The position numbers and the translations under genes are program-made. From Deltaproteobacteria bacterium (GTDB taxonomy: Bacteria; Desulfobacterota; DSM-4660; Desulfatiglandales; HGW-15): 8,116 bases of DNA. Every line of letters starts with the position of its first letter. The first letter of the stretch is position 1. Shown piece by piece: positions 1 to 5,526 of the stretch. The notes beneath the pieces were generated by a model that saw only the letters and a program-made list of their open reading frames with translations, was not told the DNA's origin and ran no database searches. The DNA is taken from the NCBI GenBank assembly GCA_016926135.1, contig JAFGPH010000010.1, forward strand, positions 1 through 8,116. The letters are read 5' to 3'.

Positions 1-280
1 GACTCACCAAGGCCATGACGGCATGGGACACGGGGGACGGCAGACTGCTCACCACGGCCGTCATAGCCGGGTGGTCATTGTATCTCACGGCAAGATTGGC
101 CCCGCACAGGGTGGTAAAGACCAGAATGTACCTGCCCAGTTCTTCGAGCCAAAAGAAGGCGGTGATACCCGTGGATCGCAGGCAGATTTCGAGCACGATC
201 AGGCAGCCCAGGGCCAGAGAGACATACACCAGGGCGATTTCTTCCAGGTGATTCAAAAACCGCACAAAAGACTTGGCCAT
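1..280 (-). CDS. dctQ: TRAP transporter small permease (DctQ family), 3' end outside window
   Basis: Probable small membrane subunit of a tripartite ATP-independent periplasmic (TRAP) transporter, which works with a large permease (DctM) and a periplasmic binding protein to import organic acids using an ion gradient. The start is ATG at 280-278. About 93 residues are visible, beginning MAKSFVRFLNHLEEI. A first hydrophobic helix spans roughly residues 14-35. It is followed by the family-typical WLEELGRYILVF segment (about 44-55), a second helix with GANLAVR, and the start of a third. The family is usually about 150-190 residues, so roughly half is present. The start lies one base after the TGA of the dehydrogenase gene (TGAAATG), with GAGGA 9 bases upstream inside that gene, so translation is probably coupled. 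dctM would be expected next, beyond the window. The matching binding protein is probably the DctP encoded 3.4 kb upstream. The family call is firm; the substrate is unknown. Confidence 0.85.
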   Translation of the reverse strand, partial: MAKSFVRFLNHLEEIALVYVSLALGCLIVLEICLRSTGITAFFWLEELGRYILVFTTLCGANLAVRYNDHPAMTAVVSSLPSPVSHAVMALVS

Positions 281-281
281 T

Positions 282-1376
282 TCAGCCTGTCCTCGTGTTC
301 GGCGGCATTTCACCCTCTACCAGGAATCGGTTCAATTGATCCGGGGTCAGGTGAGCCATGCCGAGGTTCTTAAGGGTCCTGCCTTCCCCGAAATAATCTA
401 CCTGATTGATAGCGGAGGCCAGGGAAACCAGCGCCTTCGCCGTCGGAACGGGGACACCCAGCATTTCGGCTAATGATATCATGAGGCTTACACCAGTACT
501 AGCATCTTCCGTGATGTATCTGTGCGTGGCGCTGGTCGGCCCTATAAGCCCTCTGAATAGATCGAACTCCGGGAACTCTTTCGTCTTTGCCACCTTCTTC
601 AGGTGATCCAGGGGCGATCGCTCATTGTATCCCAATGCATTGAAAACACGCAGCTTCTCTTCTTGCATAGCCTCCACGCAGCGTAGTACCGACGAGGTCA
701 ACCCGGTTTTATAAAGGTAGAAGGATCCCCCCGACTGCTCAACGGCGCTGAGATTCAAAAGCGAAGCGGCCAGGTGAATGACGACGTTCGGCGAGTTGAG
801 TGCGGCCTCGATGACATTCGCGGCCGGCTGCATCGCGTAAAAAGGAGACAGGGTCGCGATCACCTCTCGGGTGTCCCTTGCAGGAAAGGCTGAAATGTAT
901 TTGGATTTAAAAGGCATGCCTATGATGGCTTCCGCCTCTCCCGTGACCCGAGAGGGATAAAGGTTTCCTTCAAGCTCCGCGATCTTCACCTGCGGAGAGT
1001 GTTTTGCATCTCTCAGGATGCCGGCAAGAACCAGCGACCCCGCATTTCCGGGGGAAAAGACCACCACCTGACCGTCCTGCAGAAACGGCGCACAGAGCCG
1101 CCCGATCTGCCTGTGCCTTGATGCGACTACGGCTACCAACACGACCTTCGAACCGTCCAACGCCTCACGGATGTCGGTAGTGACCCGGTCTACCTTCGCA
1201 CGCCCGGTGCGGCCTGCGCCGGTCAGCGTGATGCCGCCTCGATCTGCGACGACCCTCAGGTTCTTTTCGAATTCAGGTTCCTCATAGAGGGTCACCCGGT
1301 GCCCGGCCAGAGTCAGATCCGCGGCGGCAGCCAGGCCGGTACCCCCTGCGCCAATAACCGTTATCCTCTCGTCCAC
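282..1376 (-). CDS. NAD(P)-dependent octopine/nopaline (opine) dehydrogenase family protein
   Basis: Predicted cytoplasmic NAD(P)-linked oxidoreductase of about 364 residues, the normal family size. Characterised members interconvert an opine (N-carboxyalkyl amino acid) with an amino acid plus a 2-oxo acid. The N-terminal Rossmann domain opens with ITVIGAGGTG (a GxGxxG dinucleotide loop, about residues 5-14), followed by an acidic region after the second strand. The C-terminal helical domain carries NSPNVVIHLAASLLN. Its His, about residue 201, aligns with the catalytic His of opine dehydrogenases. Next come LYKTGLTSSV and VEAMQEEKLRV, also family-typical. I chose GTG at 1376-1374 because AAGGAG lies 6 bases upstream. 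An upstream in-frame TTG at 1406-1404 would put that ribosome site inside the coding sequence and adds non-conserved residues. The gene follows the PrpD-like gene after 136 bp and is tightly coupled to dctQ. Actual substrate unknown; many proteins of this fold in TRAP loci are uncharacterised. Confidence 0.85.
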   Translation of the reverse strand: MDERITVIGAGGTGLAAAADLTLAGHRVTLYEEPEFEKNLRVVADRGGITLTGAGRTGRAKVDRVTTDIREALDGSKVVLVAVVASRHRQIGRLCAPFLQDGQVVVFSPGNAGSLVLAGILRDAKHSPQVKIAELEGNLYPSRVTGEAEAIIGMPFKSKYISAFPARDTREVIATLSPFYAMQPAANVIEAALNSPNVVIHLAASLLNLSAVEQSGGSFYLYKTGLTSSVLRCVEAMQEEKLRVFNALGYNERSPLDHLKKVAKTKEFPEFDLFRGLIGPTSATHRYITEDASTGVSLMISLAEMLGVPVPTAKALVSLASAINQVDYFGEGRTLKNLGMAHLTPDQLNRFLVEGEMPPNTRTG

Positions 1377-1444
1377 AGCAGGCTCCTTAAGGGAAATGTA
1401 GTTCAACGTTCAGTGCTCACCGCTCGGGTAAACAAAAACTGCAT

Positions 1445-1491
1445 CCTCCCCCTCCCCTGCCCCCTCGGGGGAAGACAAGGATTGGGGGAGG
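1445..1491. repeat. C/G-rich nested inverted-repeat element
   Basis: The 136-bp gap between the PrpD-like gene and the dehydrogenase contains a nested palindrome. The outer arms are CCTCCCCC (1445-1452) and GGGGGAGG (1484-1491). An inner hairpin has arms CCCCC (1460-1464) and GGGGG (1467-1471). Both arm pairs are perfect. The pattern resembles the short C/G-rich palindromic intergenic repeats scattered through many Desulfobacterota and other environmental genomes (recalled, not searched). On the transcribed minus strand the hairpin is followed, five bases after the outer arm, by TTTTTGTTT, so it could also act as a partial terminator or attenuator within the operon. Confidence 0.55.
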
Positions 1492-1512
1492 CCGGGTGGG
1501 GTGCAGGACGGA

Positions 1513-2895
1513 TCAGTCGTGCATGAGGTTCCCGATCTCCGAGACATCCTCCACACCATCCAGGTTCATGATCCGGTCGATCGCCTTCTCAATGGTGGCG
1601 GGCTTCAAAGCAAATGAGGCCTGCCTCCTGAATCGGTCCTGGAATTCCTGGTCGGTCATCATGTTCCTGGGGTGTCCCTTGGGCAACTTGTTCGTCTCTT
1701 TGTACGATTTCCCCCCCTTGGTAAAAACCTCGACGCTCATCTCCGGGTAGGTCCCCTCACGGAACATCTCGAACGCTTCCTGCAGTTTCACCAATGGTCC
1801 CTGGAAACTGACCTTCTTGGAGAGGTCGATAATCTTCGGGTCGTTTCTCTTCTCTTCCGTGTACCAGTTGGGACCCGGCTCAGGGTCGTGCATAATGGCC
1901 GCCAGACAGTAGGGGATGCTGAATTCCGCATCCACGATGCTCTTGTACCCCTCGGGCTTGATCGCCATCCGGTTCTCGACATTGGGCGTCACAATGATCT
2001 TTTCTACATCCTGCGGCTTCAACTGGTGCTTCCGGATAATGGCGTCCATGCAATCCAGAGGCTGATTGATCCACATGTTGGTCGGCCAGTGCTTGAAATA
2101 GGTCTCCAAAATCAGAAATTGCTTTCCAAGACCCTTGTCGAGCCAGTCCCACTTGCATTTGTCCGTCATGGTGACCCAGTAGCCGGTGTCGCCATCCAGA
2201 TAGTCGGGCAGGGGAGAGATGCCGCTCTGAGCGACCATCGCCGCTGTGATGCCGTTGAAGCAGGCAACGCCCCACTGGTAGTGATAGAAATCGGTCCTGC
2301 TCAGGTGGACGTTGACGTTGATGGTGGGTGTCATGGCCCCTGCAATGCCGATCAAGTTCTCCATCTGTTTTTCATCCAAGCGGAAGAGCTTGGCGGCGGC
2401 CACGGCCGAGGAGTAGATGACCCAGCTCGTGAGGCCCCATCCTTTGCTCATCCAGCCGAAATCGGGACCGGGCTGGACCGCCATGGCGATCCTCTCGTAG
2501 AGTTCGTAAGAGGCGACAACCGAGGTAATGAAATCCTTCCCCGAGGATTTGAGTTTCTCCCCGACCGCGAGGGCCCCCGGGATGGCCCCCGAGGAAGGGT
2601 GTCCCGTCCAACTGCAGTCCTCCCAGTCGAGGACGTCGGAGATGGTGCCGTTGGCAAGCCCTGCCTGCACGCATCCGACCTTCTCTCCGTCGCCGAGGAG
2701 CGTCGATTCCTTTTTTTGTCCGCCCATTTCCTTGGCAAGGGCGATCGCCCGTTTTCCCTGGGGGGTTGAGGACCCGGCCAGGCTGACACCTAGGGTGTGC
2801 ATGGTGAGCCTCTTGGCCTGGTGCACGACCTCTTTCGGCAGATCCTCGTACTTCAGATCGACTGAGTATTTAGCCAGCTTCTTTGTGTAGCTCAT
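1513..2895 (-). CDS. MmgE/PrpD family protein (2-methylcitrate dehydratase / cis-aconitate decarboxylase superfamily)
   Basis: A full-length (460 aa) cytoplasmic protein of the MmgE/PrpD family. Known members include 2-methylcitrate dehydratase, cis-aconitate decarboxylase and iminodisuccinate epimerase, all acting on small di- or tricarboxylates. Visible family marks are a helical N-terminal domain with the segment around HTLGVSLAGSSTPQGKRA (about residues 33-50), and NGTISDVLDWEDCSWTGHP followed by SGAIPGALAVGEKL (about 82-115). Asp90, Asp93 and His99 fall where the active-site Asp/His of cis-aconitate decarboxylase lie. ASYELYERI (about 128-136) matches the conserved YE..R helix. The C-terminal alpha/beta domain is present. 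The start ATG at 2895-2893 has AAGGAG 8 bases upstream. The neighbouring TRAP and opine-dehydrogenase genes argue for a pathway-specific role rather than the propionate methylcitrate cycle, since no prpB or prpC is present here. Exact reaction not assignable. Confidence 0.9.
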   Translation of the reverse strand: MSYTKKLAKYSVDLKYEDLPKEVVHQAKRLTMHTLGVSLAGSSTPQGKRAIALAKEMGGQKKESTLLGDGEKVGCVQAGLANGTISDVLDWEDCSWTGHPSSGAIPGALAVGEKLKSSGKDFITSVVASYELYERIAMAVQPGPDFGWMSKGWGLTSWVIYSSAVAAAKLFRLDEKQMENLIGIAGAMTPTINVNVHLSRTDFYHYQWGVACFNGITAAMVAQSGISPLPDYLDGDTGYWVTMTDKCKWDWLDKGLGKQFLILETYFKHWPTNMWINQPLDCMDAIIRKHQLKPQDVEKIIVTPNVENRMAIKPEGYKSIVDAEFSIPYCLAAIMHDPEPGPNWYTEEKRNDPKIIDLSKKVSFQGPLVKLQEAFEMFREGTYPEMSVEVFTKGGKSYKETNKLPKGHPRNMMTDQEFQDRFRRQASFALKPATIEKAIDRIMNLDGVEDVSEIGNLMHD

Positions 2896-2972
2896 AACAA
2901 CATCTCCTTCCGTGATTCGACACTCAATTCGTGTGTGCTGATATCTTCAGGGGGGGGTCCGATTGAATAAGC

Positions 2973-2984
2973 CAATCGCGATTG
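2973..2984. promoter_or_regulatory. Perfect 12-bp palindrome, candidate operator
   Basis: CAATCGCGATTG is a perfect palindrome in the 218-bp gap between the Rid-family gene and the PrpD-like gene. A third copy of the half-site, CGATTG, lies at 2960-2965, so CGATTG/CAATCG occurs three times within 25 bp. Next to it is a run of eight G (2950-2957). The symmetry and the clustering of half-sites would fit a dimeric regulator binding about 80 bp upstream of the PrpD-like start, or an RNA stem formed between 2960-2965 and 2973-2978. No regulator family can be named from the site. Confidence 0.3.
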
Positions 2985-3113
2985 CCCGGCCCCCTTGGAT
3001 GCCTCGACAACCGATGGACGCATTTTCTCACCTTGAACAGGCGCCACGCGGAACCTCCCGGCCCTTTTCTCGCATGTCATTTGACACCTGGAATCCATTC
3101 CTCGGGCCGGGGT

Positions 3114-3536
3114 TCAAATAACCGCAATGGCGTTGATCTCCACGAGGCAGCGAGGATCCGTGGCAAGCTTCACCACCTGCACCGTGGTGGTGGTCGGCTT
3201 GCTGTCGCCCACATACCGGTTCCATATCTTGTTCAGGACATCCTGCTGGGAAAGGTCGGTCAGAAAGCGATTGGCCACGACCACATTCGCAAAGCCGGCC
3301 CCCACCGCCTCCAGGGATCTTTTCAGATTCTCCAGGGTTGCGATCGCCTGCCCCTCCATGTCCTTGGGCATGGATTCAAACTCTGCGGGGATGTGGGGGT
3401 GACTGTGGTACACCGGGGCGGCGTTTACACCCGCCAGGAAGACCATGGATCCGCCAGTCGTCTTGATGGCAGGGGCATAGGGCATCCATACCTTTGGGGC
3501 GTTGGGCCAGTGAATGTGTTCAATCTTGGCAGCCAT
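3114..3536 (-). CDS. Rid-family (YjgF/YER057c/UK114) protein lacking the catalytic arginine
   Basis: A 140-residue protein of the RidA/YjgF fold, normally a homotrimer. Canonical RidA hydrolyses reactive enamine/imine intermediates. Supporting segments are GGSMVFLAGVNAAP (about residues 28-41), EGQAIATLENLKRSLEAVGA (61-80), VVVANRFLTDL (85-95) and the C-terminal LVEINAIAV (131-139), whose Glu133 matches the conserved Glu120 of E. coli RidA. The E. coli segment PARSCVEVARL aligns without gaps to PTTTTVQVVKL here, putting Thr116 where RidA has catalytic Arg105. That arginine holds the substrate carboxylate. Rid subfamilies lacking it are reported to have no imine deaminase activity, so this should not be called ridA. 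A 10-residue N-terminal lead and a His-rich stretch YHSHPH (43-48) are also unusual. Start ATG 3536-3534 has AAGGAG 9 bases upstream. Its place in the operon suggests a pathway-specific role, possibly on a cyclic or imine-like intermediate. Family firm, function open. Confidence 0.85.
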   Translation of the reverse strand: MAAKIEHIHWPNAPKVWMPYAPAIKTTGGSMVFLAGVNAAPVYHSHPHIPAEFESMPKDMEGQAIATLENLKRSLEAVGAGFANVVVANRFLTDLSQQDVLNKIWNRYVGDSKPTTTTVQVVKLATDPRCLVEINAIAVI

Positions 3537-3592
3537 GACGTGATTCTCCTTCCTCTGTTTACGATTCTTGACACTTGTAAGACATTTCTCAC

Positions 3593-3624
3593 GCTAGCCG
3601 CATCGCCGAGGCGCTGCGGCTAGC
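3593..3624. repeat. Strong 32-nt inverted repeat (intercistronic hairpin)
   Basis: Perfect 10-bp arms GCTAGCCGCA (3593-3602) and TGCGGCTAGC (3615-3624) enclose a second perfect pairing, CGCC (3604-3607) with GGCG (3610-3613), separated by one mismatch. The result is an almost uninterrupted hairpin in the 155-bp gap between dctP and the Rid-family gene. Neither side has a T-run, so a classical intrinsic terminator is unlikely. A stable stem just after dctP would fit protection of the dctP transcript from 3' exonucleases, giving more binding protein than downstream products. A dispersed palindromic repeat is the alternative. Confidence 0.6.
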
Positions 3625-3691
3625 AGTTGCATGATCCCGGTCGGGAGCCCGTGCCTTCAGCCGAGTCGCCGAACGCCCGGGTGCGGCACAC

Positions 3692-4729
3692 TCATCTTCC
3701 TCGGGACTTTTCATACAATTCGGTCAATCTTAAAATTTGATCAAAAAGATCCGGGCCCACGATGTCTCTGTATTTGGCGTAAACAGGCTTGGTCTTCTCC
3801 CGAAATACAGCCAATTCTTTTGCGGTCAGCGGCTCCTCGACCTTCACGCCGTATTTCTTTCCCGCGGCCATGATCGCGAGGGACTCCTCTTCCGCCATCG
3901 AGACCGATGCGAAGATTTCGGTGTTGGCGCGAGCTTCCGTCATCACCCTTCTTTGCTCGTCCGTCAAAGATTTCCACATCTTCTGTGAGCCGATCACCGG
4001 TCCAACCAGCGTTGTCTGGCCCAGGGGGGTGTAAAACTTCTCCACCTCCACGAACTTCATGGCAATGGCCATGGCCAGGGTGTTATCTTCTGCGTCAATA
4101 ACCCCCTGCTGAAGGGCGGTATAGACCTCTCCAAAAGGAATGGTGCGTGTCTGAGCCCCCAGTGCCTTGAAGATATCGGTGTAGATAGGTCCCTCCATGA
4201 CCCTCATGGAAAGGCCCTTGATATCGTCCGGCGTCCTGACGGGTCTTTTTTTATTCACGAATCCTCTCTGGATGACATCACAGATGAAGAGCGGGACCAT
4301 CCCCTTCTTGACAATCACCTGGTCCATTCTGTCTCGGAATTCCGGCGTATGAAGAACCAGCCACATGACATCGCTGTTGGAGGCCAGGAAGGGGAGGTTC
4401 AGGACATTGTACTCGGGCATGAGGGTGCCAAGGACCGGTGACATCACGAAGGCGATATCCACGGTTCCCATCATAACCTGCTCCAACATCGACCTTGCAT
4501 CCCCCAGCTGTGCAAGGGGATAGACTTCGATCTTGAGGGAGCCTTTCGAATTCTTCTCTACGTAGTTCTTGAAAAACAGGGCGGTCTTTCCCATGGTCGT
4601 ATGAGGTGGAGAGATGTGCCCATACCGAAGCACTTTTTGCTGCGCATTCGATTCAGAGGGATAGCAGAAAAGTCCGCATGCCACGAAAAGCACCAGAATA
4701 CTCATGACAAACCATTTTCTCCTAGACAT
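3692..4729 (-). CDS. dctP: TRAP transporter substrate-binding protein (DctP family)
   Basis: A 345-residue extracytoplasmic solute receptor, the usual family length. It binds a substrate, normally a carboxylate, in the periplasm and delivers it to the DctQM permease. The N-terminus has a Sec signal peptide: basic MSRRK, a hydrophobic core to about residue 22, and probable cleavage after SNA (about residue 29). A Cys at 18 in LFVAC makes a lipoprotein a weaker alternative. The mature part starts QQKVLRYGHISPPHTTMGK, typical of DctP. KGLSMRVMEG (about 171-180) contains Arg176, placed like the conserved arginine that salt-bridges the ligand carboxylate. PFGEVYTALQQGVIDAEDN (198-216) is the next hallmark. 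The start ATG 4729-4727 has AAGGAGG 7 bases upstream, a near-ideal site fitting high expression. The gene follows the isomerase after 77 bp. It is separated from dctQ by three enzyme genes, whereas dctP and dctQM usually lie together. Ligand not predictable. Confidence 0.95.
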   Translation of the reverse strand: MSRRKWFVMSILVLFVACGLFCYPSESNAQQKVLRYGHISPPHTTMGKTALFFKNYVEKNSKGSLKIEVYPLAQLGDARSMLEQVMMGTVDIAFVMSPVLGTLMPEYNVLNLPFLASNSDVMWLVLHTPEFRDRMDQVIVKKGMVPLFICDVIQRGFVNKKRPVRTPDDIKGLSMRVMEGPIYTDIFKALGAQTRTIPFGEVYTALQQGVIDAEDNTLAMAIAMKFVEVEKFYTPLGQTTLVGPVIGSQKMWKSLTDEQRRVMTEARANTEIFASVSMAEEESLAIMAAGKKYGVKVEEPLTAKELAVFREKTKPVYAKYRDIVGPDLFDQILRLTELYEKSRGR

Positions 4730-4771
4730 CGTTGCACCTCCTTCTTGTGTTTCAAAGGGTGAAGAGCACCT

Positions 4772-4793
4772 GCCGCAGAAGCGGCCGTTTTTT
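4772..4793 (+). terminator. Possible intrinsic terminator reading on the plus strand
   Basis: GCCGC (4772-4776), loop AGAA, GCGGC (4781-4785), then CG and six T (4788-4793). This is a compact GC stem followed by a T-run on the plus strand, in the 77-bp gap between the isomerase and dctP genes. No plus-strand gene ends here, so it would only stop antisense transcription. On the minus strand the same segment can instead form GGCCG (4800-4796) paired with CGGCC (4787-4783) around an A-rich loop, competing for the shared GCGGC bases. Confidence 0.3.
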
Positions 4794-4806
4794 GCCGGCC
4801 AACATT

Positions 4807-5526
4807 TTAAAGATCAAACAACCGGCCCAGCCCCTGAATCTTCTCGCCGATCCCCAGCTTCCGCAGTGCCGCCCAGAGAGACGCCTGGTTGCTCGTGACC
4901 ACAGGTTTTTGTAAATCTTTCTCCAGCTTGTCGATGATATCGAGCACACTGATGCCGGTACAGCTCACGAAGAGGCCGTCCACGTCATCGGTGTAAACCT
5001 CCCTTGAGAGCCTGTACATCGTCTCGTGTCGGACAGCACCCATGGCGATCGGATCCGTGTTCCCCAAACCACGGATCGTGACTACCTCGAAACCCGATCC
5101 CTCCAGGAAAATCTTTTCCGCCTCGTTCACCTCCACGGCATAAGGAGTCGAAACCGCGATTTTCTTCATTTTCAGGGCTCTCATGGCATCCACCACGGCA
5201 GTCGATGTCGTGAGGGCGGGGATCCCCGTACGCTTCTCGATCCTTGCGATCAACTGCTTGTCATAGCCCGGGCCCTTGACGAGACTCCCGGTGGTGCAGG
5301 CAAAGAGGATCAGATCCACCTTGGCCTGCGCGACCAGAGCCGCCGCTTCCTCGACAAATTCTCCCATCTTGGACAGCCCACCCACAGTGCAGGCCTCGAA
5401 CGGAAGTCTTGCGATAAATACCCCTACACCCTCGGGAACCCGCTCATGGTACTCGAAATCAGGCGCCCCCCCCGGTGCCGGAAAGATGAGTCCGATTCTC
5501 CCTCTCCATCCGCGCACATAACCCAT
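4807..5526 (-). CDS. Asp/Glu racemase superfamily enzyme, maleate isomerase / arylmalonate decarboxylase type
   Basis: A 239-residue cytoplasmic cofactor-independent enzyme. Relatives isomerise maleate to fumarate, racemise amino acids or related acids, or decarboxylate malonates through enediolate chemistry with one or two active-site cysteines. Both cysteines are present: Cys77 in FACTTGS and Cys189 in VSCTGI, spaced as in maleate isomerases (about 76 and 194 in the Nocardia enzyme). Compared with Bordetella arylmalonate decarboxylase, which has Gly74 and Cys188, this protein has Cys at the Gly74 position. It keeps the nearby hydroxyl residues (Thr78, Thr79), Tyr129 of TPYAVEVNE, and the C-terminal GRLFD. 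The two-Cys form favours isomerase or racemase activity over decarboxylation. Asn213 in VVTSNQ is also family-typical. The start ATG 5526-5524 has AAAGGAGG 5 bases upstream. It is the first gene after the 292-bp regulatory gap, so probably the first gene of the operon. Substrate unknown; maleate or a substituted malonate/succinate is plausible. Confidence 0.85.
   Translation of the reverse strand: MGYVRGWRGRIGLIFPAPGGAPDFEYHERVPEGVGVFIARLPFEACTVGGLSKMGEFVEEAAALVAQAKVDLILFACTTGSLVKGPGYDKQLIARIEKRTGIPALTTSTAVVDAMRALKMKKIAVSTPYAVEVNEAEKIFLEGSGFEVVTIRGLGNTDPIAMGAVRHETMYRLSREVYTDDVDGLFVSCTGISVLDIIDKLEKDLQKPVVTSNQASLWAALRKLGIGEKIQGLGRLFDL

Noticed and set aside
1672..2769. Long plus-strand open frame of 365 codons opposite the PrpD-like gene
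   Set aside because: It is the complement of a clear family gene. Its peptide is Arg/Gly/His-rich with no recognisable domain, and no ribosome site supports it.
1513..2895. Calling this gene prpD of the methylcitrate cycle
   Set aside because: No prpB, prpC or related gene is nearby, and the family covers several different reactions, so the specific name is not justified.
2982..3623. Plus-strand frame of 213 codons opposite the Rid-family gene
   Set aside because: It covers the reverse of a real gene and runs through both intergenic hairpins. The peptide shows no family features.
3593..3624. Rho-independent terminator ending the operon after dctP
   Set aside because: The stem is strong, but neither strand has a T-run after it, and genes with good ribosome sites continue downstream on the same strand.
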